The notes: generated from the sequence alone by a model not told the origin. A stretch of 64,000 nt of DNA from Cyathus striatus (GCA_025738555.1 JAOVFP010000009.1:1798001-1862000), one strand, 5' to 3'; positions 46,816-59,818 are shown, counted from the first letter of the stretch. Numbers and translations: made by a program.

Positions 46816-47040
46816 TTCCTAATCTTGGGCGTCATTTCGACGATTTAGTTCCTGCCATACGCTGACGAGATTGAGAAGACGAATGGCGCACGTCACGGAG
46901 GCGACGTGGCTGGCTGGCAAGTGCTACCCCTTCGCACTAACCACTTCTATGCTCAGTCTATACCTATCGACGACGCCGAGGAGAACTTGTGAATATCCTA
47001 CCTGATAATCCGATGCACCTCATGCAACAGTATCAATCCG

Positions 47041-47900
47041 CACGTGTCGTCCAGAACCCCAGGTACAGCGCGCCAAATCGAATTCAACACTCTCAGTATA
47101 CCTCGTAAATGCTTTAACTCCAACTTAACAGTAGCAACATAGACGTTCTATATACTCAGGTCGACCTATTTCCTGGTATTGGTGGGAGGAACAGGGTGAC
47201 TGCGCGAAAGGATAGACTATCCATAGTAAGATCAGTACTTTGCAGTGGTTGGTACAAGGTACATCTTAGTCGAATCTTGGAGTCGAAGTAGCCCATACCA
47301 TCAACAAACCACCATCCGAATTGTCCCAACTGTACACTGACATCCCCATCCTCGGTATAGTCGCACCGCCACACACGTCGCCCATACGCCTACAAGACAC
47401 AAAGCCTTGCGCTCGAATCGAAGTCTACAATACGCGAATTCTGAAGCCCGATTATGGAGGAGAGTCAAGACCACAGTATCAGTGAGATGATGACAGTTTT
47501 AAATCTCGTCCTAGATTGACAAGAGATCAGCGAGATGAGAAGTGGGCCTATTGGGCCTGAGACGACGTGGCGCCTAGGCTAGAGAAAAAGAAGTAGCGCC
47601 CTACACGGGTTGGTGACATGATACAGCATGCGCATTGACTTGTGTTCTTTGTAGAAATATGAGGACGAGGAGGGAATGGAGTAGGCGAAGGTTTCCCAGA
47701 GCTGATGTTCATTGTTCGTCCGGAGTTGCGTGGAGAGAGAGGTCGGAATTCCATAGATACGTAGGACAAGGTCAGCAACCAGCATTGTCACGTATCGCAC
47801 ATAAGACACACCTCAGATCAATATTGTCAATGTTACGTTCAATGTTCGACTTCAGGTAACTTAACAGTAAACTCGGGACTCTGGTGTGCCCACGATTACC
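47041..47900 (-). other. Segment duplicated at 61.7-62.7 kb; possible membrane-protein gene remnant
   Basis: 47041-47170 matches 61681-61810 and 47640-47850 matches 62500-62720 in direct orientation, with unequal spacers. Minus-strand ORFs in both copies show hydrophobic stretches (YVRYVTMLVADLVLRIYGIP; SYVSMEF), hinting at a multi-pass protein, but I recognise no family. Frames are broken. Confidence 0.4.
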
Positions 47901-48127
47901 TGGTATATCTTGGTGTTATGGATCGTGTTGCCGTCGAGACTCATCCTAGCATGGCAGTTAGCTGTCTAGTGTCTATAGGACATTTGCCTATCCCTCGAAT
48001 AAACCAAGTGTCTCAATAACAATGAATGACGTAGAACGTACATCAATCGCAATCCGTCACATTTCTTCAAGTCGCGCTCTCCCTGGACCCTACAAGCTCC
48101 CTGATATGCCGTCAGCAAGCACAACGC

Positions 48128-50010
48128 TCAGCGACGCGCCATAAGTATTCTACAAATCCATGCAAAGGATAGAAGCTCCCTTAATTCTTGTTCCCGTGCA
48201 GCTGAAGAACCTTGCACTTGTGCTAATGAGACGTCAGAAGCTTTCTCGTTTTGAGCTGTGGTACTGAGAACTGGCGCCGCTGAAGCACTCGACATTTTCT
48301 CTGTATCGTCCTGCTGAATAGCAGAACTAATAACTAGAGGTACATTGATGAGTGTTCCGGCGCGTTCAGCTGGCAGCAAGGACGGAGTTGGCGTGGAAAC
48401 TGGCTGTTGGTCGTTGGCAGAGGAGACTAATAAAGTTGCTGTGGAGGCAGGAGGCTGTGTGACTATGGCTCTATCATCGGTCAGACGGGAGATTACGATG
48501 GAAGGTACTGAGAGTTTCTCATTCACATTGTCGTCCTTTTTCGCTTGCTGTTCACAGGAAGTGAGAACGAAGTGGGTCGCAGTACATGCGGACACAGGAG
48601 AGATGTGTTTAGCTGGTGAGGGAAGGAATGGAGTGAGTGGCAATGAGGAAGTCAGAAAGGTGCAAGACGAGACGAGAGACGGAGTAGATAATGGAGACGA
48701 AGAAGACGAAAAAGTGAAGGACGAACAGATAGTAGAAGAAGTCGAAGTAAATGAAGAGGTGAGAGAGGACAATGGGGAGGAGGAAGATGTGGTAGAGGAA
48801 ATGTGAAACGAAGGGGCAGGGGTAATGGTGGACGAAATGGAAGTAGACGATATGATGGAGGACGGGGAAGTAGAGAGCGGAGGGACAGTTGATGAATTGT
48901 CAGGCCCAATAAATTCTTCTTTTGCCCCCCCTCTTACTTTGTCTCTTCGTGTTAGTATAGCCGGAGAAGAACCAGGAGGCGTGGTTGAGTCGTCGTTCAA
49001 TAGGTGACCAGCTTCCCCTTTCTTCTCCACTTTCTTCTGAGCTTTCGTCGCTCGTACTACAGGAAGAGTGTCAGGAAGTATATTAGACGCCTCATTCAGT
49101 ACGACACTGGGCCTCCTTTATCCTTTCTTTTCTCATCGGACATACTGACCGTCAATCCCTTGTTAGCAGGAAAGTCATCTGAAGGTGAGGTACAATCTTA
49201 CTTTCGTCCTGTGAACTAGCACCTTCCTTCTTAATCTTCCCTTTCGCTATCTTCGTTCTACTCACTGATGAAGTATCCAGAGAAGAAACGAGAATTCGTT
49301 AGAAGTAAACTTATCTGAATATGTCAATATTCTTACTTTTGTCCCTTTCACCAGCACCCTCCTTCGACTTTCCCTTGCTCGTGACACCCTTCTTCTTCAA
49401 TGCTGGCGGGGTGTAGGGGGGGTTGTTGACAAGTTATTGATCCCTCACTATTAGCCAACATCGGTCGAGATCGCACTACGATCTTGACCTTGTCCGTAGG
49501 AGGCGAACCTGGTGGCGTTGTAGACGAGGATCCATAGCCTGAAAGTGGGGTCCATGAACTGCTATGTTCCCCAATACCGGCATCCATCCGTGTGACCTTG
49601 ACGCTACTCCCGGAAGGTTTCTGGCTCTTAATCCGAGATGGAGAGGTAGCTGATCCAGATTCCGAAAGTACAGCCCAACACTAGCACTAGAAGACCGACT
49701 AGTAGTGCTCCCGATTTAGCAGCGTCCTCTTCTCCAGTGCTCGCTTTCCCTTCCCCTTGCTCTTGTCTCGCTTTACCTTCAACACGGGCGGAGTTCTAGG
49801 AGGCGTCGTCGAACCGTCATGTAACGTCGATTGAAGACCCAGTCTAGCACCAGCTCCCGATCTATCCGCGTTCTCACTCTGAGAAGAAGAGTGTTTTGAA
49901 CCTTTAGCACTGTCCAACTCGTTTTCTATCTTCTCAGTCCTCCATGGAGCGTGCATGGAATCTTTCACACTACCGAAAACTATCCCCTTCTTCAAGTTCG
50001 GCTTCGGAGA
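48128..50010 (-). pseudogene. Decayed paralogue of the Ser/Thr/Pro-rich gene
   Basis: Reads in order on the minus strand: GIVFGSVKDSMHAPWRTEK, STTPPRTPPVLKVKRDKSKG, GEHSSSWTPLSGYGSSSTTP, then a 300-residue Ser/Thr-rich frame from 49030 ending SLAQVQGSSAAREQELREL. The globular N-terminus is missing. A small insertion near 49420-49432 relative to the plus copy moves the frame. The C-terminal exons after ELREL are replaced by unrelated sequence. It keeps Glu and Gln where the plus copy has stops. Confidence 0.75.
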
Positions 50011-51698
50011 AGTTCGTGATTTGGGTTGGAGTGGGCCGAGTACTCAGGATGCTTGGAGGGAGGACGTGGCGGAGAGTAGATTAGGGAGGCTGGCAGGAGA
50101 TCAGCTGGGAGAGAGACATAATTGAAGCTAGAGATTGGGAAGGGAGCAGGAGCAGGGAGGGGGGCAGGGACGGTGGCAGTGAAGATAGTGGATCATTTCG
50201 ACCAATCCTTCGGTCACGCGTCACGCAGGGCTTCCGAACAGAACAATTTCAAACATTGTCACGCATCTACAAGAGCATCGAACAAAGGTTCAGGGAAACT
50301 AAAATAGAGGTGAAATTCAACGAAAAAACTGTCCATTTATGCAATAATGTACAGTATGATTCAGTGCTCCTCCCAAGCTGTAGTAGAATACATAGTATGT
50401 TTGAATTTTTTCCTCATCCCACACCTAATTTACAGGTGTTGAAGTGCACCAGCTACACTTATTTCAAGTCACTGTTTGTAAAAAAACCATTGTGAAATGA
50501 AATAGTATATGATATATCCAAGGGGTGCATGGATCCTAGTTTCCCACAGGTAGTTGGTTAGTTAGTCCTGACCAAAGGCCAGAAAAAAAAAAATGGAACC
50601 CTCCATACAGAGGCCTCAGAGGTCATTTTATACAACATTTAAAGTACCCATACTTACATATTTTGTTTGTTATCCATACATATATAATAAGTAGTGCTGT
50701 ATGCTCAATCTGTGACCAATATACATGATCTAGAGTGTGTTAGATAGTGATTACACATAATGCTAGCATAATGTCTATCCTATTACATAGTCTAACTATG
50801 GGGAGTTACATGGGCCAACAAGTGAGGAAAACCAAGCAGTTGTTGACAGAGAAAGGGAGATGGACAGGGCTATGGAAGAACAAGCTCATGGCAATGAATA
50901 TGTGACAGGGAGCAGTGTTGGCATCTATATTGAAGCTAATCTTGAAGGGGAAATACCCTATATGTTGGAACAAGTAGCTTATACTGGCATTAGAGATAGA
51001 AATCTCTATTCAAGGAACACCACAGGTTCTAGCCTATGAAAATGAACAGACAACAGATCACAACATACCAAGAGATGGTGAGGGGAGTGTACATGACAGG
51101 AGTGGGATGGTAATGTCTTTGAGTAAATGTGGCCATGTTATTGATGAGTTGGCTATTGATGTAGTCAAATGCAAGTACATTGGATGTGAAGTCCAATTTG
51201 TATGTGCCATATATTAGCAATGGTTTATTAAACTTTAAGCAGCAGACTTACTAGCATAACCTGTTTTGTACTAGTAGTACCACCATGGATGTGTTGCTAA
51301 TGGGGCCATTCTGTGTGGTTGGACATGTAGTGCATGTAGTGGAGAAGGTCAAAGTAGAGGGCATAAGCATACACAGAGGTAGTCAAGTCAGATGTCCGAG
51401 ATGCTCATTGCATTCCCAATTAGGAAATATTTACTGCTTAGTAAGCTATGTTAGTTAGTTAGTTGAAGCAACAAGGTGATTTCAAAAAATTGGACCCTAG
51501 GTCAATTTTTCCGATCTGTGAGCACCCTTGGATATATCATTGCTTTAAAATTATAGTAAGTAAAATAGCTCTAGCAAGTCCCATAATTCCACTTTGCAGC
51601 TATTGTGAGTACAAACAAATTTTATCATTGTCATGCACTAAATGAGGCCTCAAACTGAACAATGAAGTCAAAATTTTGGTCACACTCAAAATGAGTGA
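50011..51698. other. Interval without a recognised gene
   Basis: AT-rich. TTAGTTAG words at about 50565 and 51450. No coding signal I would defend. Confidence 0.35.
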
Positions 51699-53811
51699 TA
51701 GGGCTGCCAACTGTAACCATACAAAACAGCTATGGTATGGTTACGGTGCTCATGGATACCATACCATCAGAGGTTTAGGAGCTTGACCATATGGTATGGG
51801 TACGGGATGGTATTCACCCATCAGTAACCATCCTGTAATACCATATACGGCCATATTTACGGCTAGGAGGGTTAAGTCACATGATCATGTGGTTCATCAT
51901 TTCTGATTGGCTCAGACCTCTGTTCAACATTTGAACAACTGCACTCAGTTGATCAAGTTTGATGACAACAAGGTCATGGTCAGTATCACACACCCTGTAT
52001 CATCCAAGCTACCCTTCTGTGGGCCCATGTTAAAAGTTCGCACAACCTGTATCATCAGCAAATTGTCAGCGTAGCTTGAATATCTGAGACTGTCCTCAGA
52101 CATTGCCAGACAGGTCATAAATATATGTGAAATGAATGATACTCTTTGTGTCTGTGAGAGTCTCCTTAGTAAGATGAAGGCAGAAGTTTGGCCAGAAGTA
52201 GAGAAGTAGTAGTTCATTTTTTGTACTAGTTACCATAAGCATTACTTTCATATATTTGAACCCATTGAAGTTGAGAGTTGAGAGCCCAAAATGAGTAACT
52301 TCATAAGTATCAGGTATCACTGGTCACTGCTCGGGCGCTCACACAGGGATTTGACGATGGGGTGTGGACATGTCAAAGATCTCTCCACTGCTCGAATCAT
52401 TGCAAAATACGCTGTGAAATTGAAGATCAAGAACATTCCGATGGCTCTGTTTCATCTGAATCCAGATTCCCAAAATCTAAAACTTGCAAGTTCCAAGATA
52501 GAATTATACTGAGTGCAGCAAGCCTATCTTCAAATCTGAGCCCTGCAGACACAGAAGTCAACAGTGCATGTGGTTATTTAATGACCAATAGTTCCTGTCA
52601 CTTCCTGACACTATTACTACTTGTACCCAATTACTTAGTTGATCCAATTGCACTGTAGTGACATTATTAGCAATCATAGATACTATACTGATGTGTTTCA
52701 TTGACACTGGCCCTCTCAGCTAAATTCTTCTTTTCAGCACATCTTTCTTGCATCATTCTATTTGATGTTGGAGGAGTGTACATCGAAGTGCATGGTCTTG
52801 AACAAGTTGGGTTTACATTATTATGAAGGGTATGTGTAAGGTTTATATGTAAATGATCTATCAATGCATTATACATTAGTATTATTAAAAATATATTCAT
52901 TCTGTGCTCGATAAAGTACCCTACTAACTGAAAACATATAATTTCGGCATCATATCAATTCTAAATGATTGTCATATCCGTGACAATCCCTGTACCATTG
53001 GAGTCAACTCCGGGTTTACTCCGCTTTTAGTACGTTTCCTCCGGACTATGTATACTTGTTATATATTGAACTCTTCCTTACTAATGTTTACTTGTAACTG
53101 TTTACTTGTTCCTTCCCTTTAATATTACTACCTTGTTCTCCGGCCGCAGCCATTTCTCCTATGACTATAATCTAGAGGCGTACTACTAGTTTACCATGTT
53201 CTACATTTCATGGAGTTTACTTAACCCTAGGATGCCACATACCCATGGGCATTACTCCATACGCATTCGGACAAAGTAGTTTACTATATAAACTACTCCT
53301 GTAATGTAGATATACTTTAGTTTCAAATCAACTACATTTACACCCTTCTCCCACTTGGGCCTTGAGCCAACTCCGCTATTTTGTCACTTACTCCGCTTTG
53401 TTCTAAATATGGAACTGGAAGTCCAAGGGGCGCAACACACAAGTTGAAGCCAACGTTCCACTACTCCCGTACTTGTTCATTATCTCCACACACCCTACTA
53501 ACGTTGTACAAGTTACTCCGCTATTAGACTATCTACTCCGAGGTTCTTGTCCCTAGTGGAATAGAACGGGACATGACAATGATGAGCATAACAATTATCC
53601 ATCTACAATAACTATGTAAGTGTGAATAACCTTGTTAAAAGAGAAACTCAATAATATTAAACTGTAAAACCATTTACGGCTGTATTTTCACCTGTACTGT
53701 ACCATCGAGGGTGTAAAAAATCTTCATATGGTATGGTTACAGCTTGAATCCATACTGTATATGGATATCCAAATACAGCCATAAGCCATTACAGTACAGT
53801 TGGCAGCCCTA
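51699..53811. mobile_element. Non-autonomous hAT element with a nested solo LTR
   Basis: Perfect 17-bp terminal inverted repeats TAGGGCTGCCAACTGTA. Flanks ATGAGTGA (51691-51698) and ATGAGCAA (53812-53819) form an 8-bp target duplication with two transitions. Subterminal arrays of ACCATATGGTATGG-type words occur on both sides (51720-51860, 53665-53800). No transposase ORF. About 609 bp of its length is the solo LTR. Confidence 0.88.
52970..53578. repeat. Solo LTR nested in the hAT element
   Basis: Starts TGTCAT and ends ATGACA, flanked by a 5-bp target duplication ATGAT (52965-52969 and 53579-53583). 609 bp. Not related by eye to the 1,266-bp Gypsy LTRs, so it is from another family. Confidence 0.85.
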
Positions 53812-53910
53812 ATGAGCAAACGATCGGTTGAAATGATCCAGTATTTGAACAGGTAAAACTTGATACACTTGCAGGCAGAATATGATTAAGTAGTATACTG
53901 TACTAATCAA

Positions 53911-54234
53911 ATCAATCCGCCACCCCTTTGGGTGCATGACAAGTCAAACCATTAGATACATTCATCACCTTGGTAGATGCATTGTGACACACCGAAAATT
54001 TTGTCACTACATAAACTTAATTTGCCCAAAATCTATGTTAGTAAACATATTTTGAGACCAAAATATGTAACACTTCATGGAGTAGCAGAGAAATGCGAAA
54101 TTATGTGAATTTAGAAGAAAAATTGCAAGTTTGAACCCTGTTGGACGAAATTTTTGAACCAATGGCTCTGTGTGACACAGCACCAAATTTCGTCATGTCA
54201 GAAGGGGCTTGTGACGCGTGACTGGCGAATTGAT
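53911..54234. mobile_element. MITE, copy 2
   Basis: About 324 bp, ends ATCAATCCGCCA and (inverted) ATCAATTCGCCA. Shares internal blocks with 41752-42050 but has an extra internal segment. No target duplication recognised. Confidence 0.55.
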
Positions 54235-54400
54235 TCCCACTACCTTTTAAGGTAGTTGGGTTATAGGGACCTCTGGATTACCCTATAAGTCAATTTGTGG
54301 ATCACCAGTTGGGATCTCAGTTTCTGACAATCTGATTGGCCAAAGCCCCATTACACTCTCTGATTGGTTGGTATGCAGATCAATTGATCACTAGATATCA
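54235..54400 (+). repeat. Dispersed repeat, copy 1 (copy 2 at 56487-56620)
   Basis: Both copies begin CCCACTACCTTTTAAGGTA and continue with GGGATCTCA and CTGATTGG words. Direct orientation. Family unknown. Confidence 0.55.
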
Positions 54401-56195
54401 ATATGCAACTGACAACCTAAAGTTTCAAAATCCCTTTGTACCAGTCATTGTACATCCCTCTCATTCTCCCTTTCCCCCTCCCATTCTTACGATAAATCAA
54501 ACCAAGTGAAAGTCTATTAAAACTGTTACTCTCGTCCTTTCCCCCTTCTCCAATCGCACTTGTATACTGACAGTTGAACCCAACAATCAGGAATGTGTCA
54601 GGCAACACACTATGCTCACCTCCTCTCCTCCACAACCAACACACCCTTCATCTGTGCTTCAGGCAGCCAACATGTCATAGACACAGCTACAAATTGGAAA
54701 TTTGGTACCCACTCCCTCCTCTCGTACTGAACCACAATACAGAACTCAGAACAAAGCACAGAAACTCAAAACAACAGCAAGAAAAGAAAGAAAAACATAC
54801 ACATTAGGCAACATATATGCAAAAAGGCAACCATCTTTGCTGTATGCACACATCCTGTCGAGGGCTCCAAGCTGTGGAAGTGACGGTATCAGTTTGGGTA
54901 CTATACATGTACTGTGGTCACTACTGACCAAAGTTGAACATTCTCAACACTGCATCCTATGCTTTCGGTGTCAAGAGCCTTATACAATTATGATCTTTCT
55001 TGGCCACTAGCATATCCAAAGTTGACAGCACATATAATATCTTTAGCCTCTAACCTAGAACAACTATTCATCACAGATGTGTTTGCTATTTACCACATCA
55101 GTACTCAAATCAAATTTGAACAAAGAGAGGAAAGACATACCCAACACTCTAACTCTGCACCTACGTGACATCTGTTTCAAAAGGAATCTTCTTTGGCTTG
55201 TCAGTGAGTTGATTGTGTTGGGTGATGTGACATTGTAGCTCGCTGACTTAATCTAGAATCCAACATGCTTTGTCCAAGCTTCATCCTAACTTCAATGTAT
55301 TTCATCCTCCTCCTCCAGCCATACATAGCTATTTGTACACATACCTCCAAAAGTGATACAGAACTGGGTCACTTCAATCTAATTGACACAGATATGATGA
55401 TAAAATGTAAATCATTGTCAAAAACTCTGTCACTGTGAACATCAAGTGAACATTTCAACTTTCCTGCCATTTCCATTACCTTCAAAACAAACCACATCAA
55501 AGCAGCACCTATAGAGTCAAAGGATATTTCATATTCCATTTCAGTAATGTTACTGTTAGTATCTTTCTGAAACTATAAAACCATATGCTCATCACTTTTA
55601 GTGTCAACTTACATTCTTTGATCCTGAAGTTAGAACTCAGTTTTATATTCTTTGTGTCATTCTGATTGCGGTGGCTCTGCATCATAATAGTAAATGGATA
55701 ATCAAACACTGTGCAAGACGAATATTTTCACCCTGTTTAACAAATCTAGTATATAGAAACGACATTGAGCAAGTCATCTAGGTTCATATCACAAACAGAA
55801 ATATGCACACCATCTCACATAACCTCCCCAAAACCTTTCATTACATCTCTACTAGATCTGTAGTGATATTGGATATCTCCTTTTATCACATCTTTTTATT
55901 TCCCAGGTTTTTGTATTGCTTGTATGCTTGTACCATGGAGGAGTGTTCCAGTAATGGTGAGTTCCATTCCTTGAGCCCTCTTCATTACAATAAGGGATTA
56001 CTTGGAGTTCCTCCCTAGCACTATTTCCAGTAGTACCGTTTTTTCCCTGAATTTTTTCACTTTATTTCTCAGAAAGTTCTCAGTTCTATATTGTAGTTCT
56101 ATTCTTTATTTTTACTTCAGATGTATATTGATATGTCACTCATTCACTAATTTTTTCTCTATTGATATTCAACCTGTAATTGTATATGTATACAT
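54401..56195. other. Interval without a recognised gene
   Basis: Several overlapping short ORFs, none with a recognisable motif. Composition suggests transposon-derived sequence. Confidence 0.35.
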
Positions 56196-57049
56196 CAGCA
56201 AGTACTGATTATACTACACAGTGCTACAGTAGTGCTACAGAGCATTGTATAATGCCATAGCACCATAACAAAGGTGTTCAACTCTGTAGTACTACAGAGT
56301 TATCATTACATGCTATCAAGCACTACAGAGACATGGTAGCATGCTATGGAGTGCTATACAACACTGTGGAGGCTTGGCAGTATGCTATGGAAGCTTTAGA
56401 ATATCCAGGATTACAGCAGGTCCTGTAGGATTTCCTTGGGATTCTAATACCTCAGCCAATAGCATCACTCCTTCAGTTATATAAATTCCCACTACCTTTT
56501 AAGGTAAGTGGGTCTTAGGGGACTCTTGACATCCTGAAAAGGCAATTTTGAGATCTGACTTTGGGATCTCAACCTGATTGGTTCTTGCTGTGATCTCAAC
56601 CTGATTGGCTCCTGTCATTATTGAAACCAAAACTATTCAGAATGTATTTAGTACACTTATGAATTGGATCACTATTTCAATCAAATTTTATCAATTGAAA
56701 ATCCTACTACTATATAATCTTGTGTTGTATTTATTTCCCATCTTCCTTGCTTCTATCTTGAACTGTGTGTTATCTTTACTCCTCCCTCATCTCTGATGAG
56801 CTAAAATCAATCCTCATTTCACAATGTGTGTTGCATTCCTTTTGCTATTTACCTTGTCTAACTTTCACAACCTACAGCCCTTCCATGTCTTCTTCACTCT
56901 CTGTCATAGCTTCTTCCAACCTTCCTCCACATGCAACACCTGAATTGAACCATGTATGCCATATCCTTCTTAGTAATCTGTATGTTGCTCATTTCTCATC
57001 ATAGTTTCTATCCATTATTGGAAACCTAAAAGATTTATCACATATATTT

Positions 57050-57564
57050 ATGTCTATGCAATCTTTGAAATATGTTATGAATCTCCATAGAATTAGCACT
57101 AGTTCTAGCAATTATCCAGATATTAATAAGTTTCTAAAATATATCTTCTCAGGAAAATGTTTTTTAAATAACACACCTGAACTTTGTAAATCATATTCTG
57201 CCCAATTCTTGTCTCCTTATCATTTGAATTGCTATTTTATTGAAACTACTTATATGCAACAAAGATCCAGTTCATCTGTCATCTCACTCTTTACAAAAAC
57301 TGCTATATGTCTCTACCTGCTATTTCATATGAATCAGTTTCATCATTTATGAATAGCATTCCTACTCTAAAAGAGAAAGAATTGGAACTAATTGTTTCAG
57401 CTCATGCAATTTATATTCTATATGATTCATGGCATGTTGATGGTCTGTGTTCAGCATCTGATATATTTCAGTGTGTCCAATTTAAAGCTGAATTTTATGC
57501 ATCTTTGCAACAAATACCTTCCCAGTCAGAGTTATGTATTACAAAATATACTCAATACCACTAA
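57050..57564 (+). other. Unassigned open stretches inside the capture element
   Basis: Two overlapping frames (57050-57352 and 57307-57564) with protein-like composition, for example PTLKEKELELIVSAHAIYIL. They could be one broken gene or captured exon. No family recognised. Confidence 0.3.
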
Positions 57565-58224
57565 TTCATGTTCAGTACTAATACTTATTTTAAAATCTCT
57601 AAAATATTACTGAAGACAACTTATCATCCTTTTCTACTAAATATCTTTCTTCCATGTTAATCAACTATGTGGCTTAACAAGTCCAAATTGTCCAGGGTAT
57701 TTCCATTTGCCTTATTTTAATCTCACCTATCACAACCTCTTTCTTTTCAGACTTATGAACTTCATATTGCTTATTTGGTAGAATATATATATTAAGTAAT
57801 TTTAATAGATACAGGGTAAATAATAATAATCTTCAATACCATACACCCCAACCCACACAACACCAAAAAACAATCATGAGCCTACAACATCATACACCCA
57901 TACCCAACAGCTCCAAAGGCAAGTAACATGGGAAGCACAATCTCAAAACCCATCTTGGTGATATTCTCCTGCTGCTGAGGGACCCACCACTGCACTTCAT
58001 CCATAGAAGTGGACTGAAGACAACACATGCTGTGTAGAACTATCACCCACCAAGTCAATACAAGGTTTGCAAAAGAAAGTGGGAAGTCATCTTCTCAACG
58101 CCGTTAACCTAAAGTGATATCAGAACAACATCATAAACAGGAAGAAAGATCACATACACTGAGCTCAACATTTGTCGAGAAGTCAACGCCCTGAGCCTCA
58201 AAGAGAGGGCTGTTCACAAAGGTG

Positions 58225-58631
58225 GGTGTGATAACCTAGTCATGGCCTTGCCCAACTGGCTCTGACTGAGGGTGACAATAGTAGTGCCAGAGTGACCACT
58301 GATGATGGTGACAGGGGTGCTGGGGGGCTCTGTCTCGACAGTGGAAGGGAGGAACTCAGTGGTGCAAAGGATGTCGAGGGTGGTGGTGACAATGGGGATG
58401 ATAGGGTTGATGGGGTTAGAAATGATGGGGATGAGATTGGAGAAGGCAACACGGCCAGTGCTTACCTCAGGCCTAAGAAGCAGTATTGACGTGGCTAACA
58501 TCAACAGTGACACCAGGAGCATCACGGATGTTATAGAGGCTCAGCGAGGTAACGAGGGGATTGCCCTTGAAGAGAAGCAACAGAGGCTGTCCAATTCCTC
58601 CACCAGCACCAAGGACAGTGACTCTGGTCAT
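58225..58631 (-). pseudogene. Malate dehydrogenase fragment
   Basis: Reads [20 protein letters not shown] (NAD-binding GxxGxxG), [20 protein letters not shown], a stop, then after missing central sequence IPIISNPINPIIPIV and VTIISGHSGTTIV, all landmarks of NAD-dependent malate dehydrogenase. The catalytic middle part is deleted and frames are broken, so it cannot make enzyme. It directly follows the ETF-QO fragment on the same strand. Confidence 0.85.
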
Positions 58632-58636
58632 GTGTG

Positions 58637-58960
58637 TCACCGATGAGAAGAGGCAAGAAGCTCATTTAGGGCATGTGGTTCGATTACTGCACCTGAGATG
58701 ATGTGTGCACCTGGTGGAATGGTTAGTTACAATGATTATGTGTATCATTGGAAGAAACGCACTGACTTCAGATCCCTTCTCGAGAACCACAACTCGTATT
58801 TCATTCCCCTTCTCCCTCTCCAACTGCTTCAGCTGTATAGCAGCACTGAGTCCCGCAGGCCCAGCACTGATGATACATACGTCAACCTCATCTTCCACAT
58901 GTTCGATTTCTGCAGGGTTGAAATAGTCAGATTCTTCTTGGAGTGGGTAGGAGATGTGTA
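58637..58960 (-). pseudogene. ETF-ubiquinone oxidoreductase N-terminal fragment
   Basis: Exon about 58960-58763 reads EESDYFNPAEIEHVEDEV, then VCIISAGPAGLSAAIQLKQL (FAD-binding GxGxxG with the first Gly replaced by Ser) and VVVLEKGSEV. A 52-nt GT-AG intron (58762-58711) is followed by [18 protein letters not shown] and a stop in SSHR. This is the conserved start of electron-transfer-flavoprotein:ubiquinone oxidoreductase, a mitochondrial inner-membrane flavoprotein. The intron is kept, so the copy was made from DNA. Everything C-terminal is absent. Confidence 0.85.
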
Positions 58961-59109
58961 GTCTTCAAGGTGTCAGTGTTCTGAGAGTTTGTGGGTGGAG
59001 AATGCATCTGTGGGTGCACTGTAACATGATGATGGTAGAGGTGGAAGATAAGATAAAGGAGGGGGAGGCTGAGAGGGAGGAAGAGAGAGGTGTAGAGCAA
59101 CCTGGATGG

Positions 59110-59818
59110 GACTTGGATGTGGGAAGGATTGGAAATTGGCTGACACAGAGTCCTCTAGCACCTTCACAACTTCGGGGCTCTCTCATGCCAGGGAAGGAAG
59201 GTACGTGTTCATTGCTACCATGGAGGCACCAAAACTGATGTTGGCCACTATTGCAAGGAGGGCTGAGAGGTACCATACTGGTGAAGAGGAAGGGAGGAGG
59301 AATATGGTTGTGGAAAAGGCACCAGTAAGCGTGAAGAAGAGAAGGAGGGCTTTGTAGTGTGGTGCTATACATGAAGTATAGGTAAACAGGCAAAGAGATG
59401 ATAGAACAAAGGAGATGTACAGTGGTCCGCGATTCTGCCCATTGAGATCACTGTTAGCGCTTGAAGGGCCATGGATATCGAATATACATAAAGACTATAT
59501 GTGTCCTCAGTACCTTCACACAACTTTTACTGAGTAAAGAACACACCTAAAGCTGGCAATGTCTATCCACACCCATCCAATTTTCACCACACACCTTGCC
59601 TCATCCACTAGCATACTCGCTGCTTCAGTGGCAACAGCAGTTCCATTGGCTGGAATAGCTTTTACCAGAGAGTAAGGTATCGTTTTGTCAGGCAATAAGA
59701 ACCCATTGTCATGGGCAAACTGTTCTAAGCAAATGGGGAGGAAGAGAGTCAAGGAGACTATGACGAACACTTCACTGCAGTAACATGAACATTGTGAGTA
59801 GAAGAATAAGTATGGCAA
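59110..59818 (-). pseudogene. ATG22-like vacuolar transporter fragment
   Basis: Upstream part (59818-59516): VFVIVSLTLFLPICLEQFA, DNGFLLPDKT and RCVVKIGWVWIDIASF. Downstream part (about 59360-59110): GAFSTTIFLLPSSS, VWYLSALLAIVANISFGASM, NTYLPSLA, a TGA at 59185-59183 where Arg is expected, then ESPEVVKVLEDS. These match Atg22, the vacuolar amino-acid effluxer of the major facilitator type involved in autophagy. Frameshifts and the stop make it non-functional. The C-terminal half is absent. Confidence 0.8.

Noticed and set aside
1..50010. Window as one large inverted duplication (two NB-ARC genes and two Ser/Thr-rich genes in opposite orientation)
   Set aside because: The order along the sequence is NB-ARC(+), Ser-rich(+), NB-ARC(-), Ser-rich(-). 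A simple inverted duplication would give Ser-rich(-) before NB-ARC(-). No extended inverted identity is seen between the pairs.
52362..52900. Possible gene inside the 51.7-53.8 kb hAT element
   Set aside because: Short overlapping ORFs with no transposase signature (no DDE block, no dimerisation motif).
58214..58646. Plus-strand Gly/Asp-rich ORFs over the malate dehydrogenase fragment
   Set aside because: Antisense of recognisable malate dehydrogenase codons.
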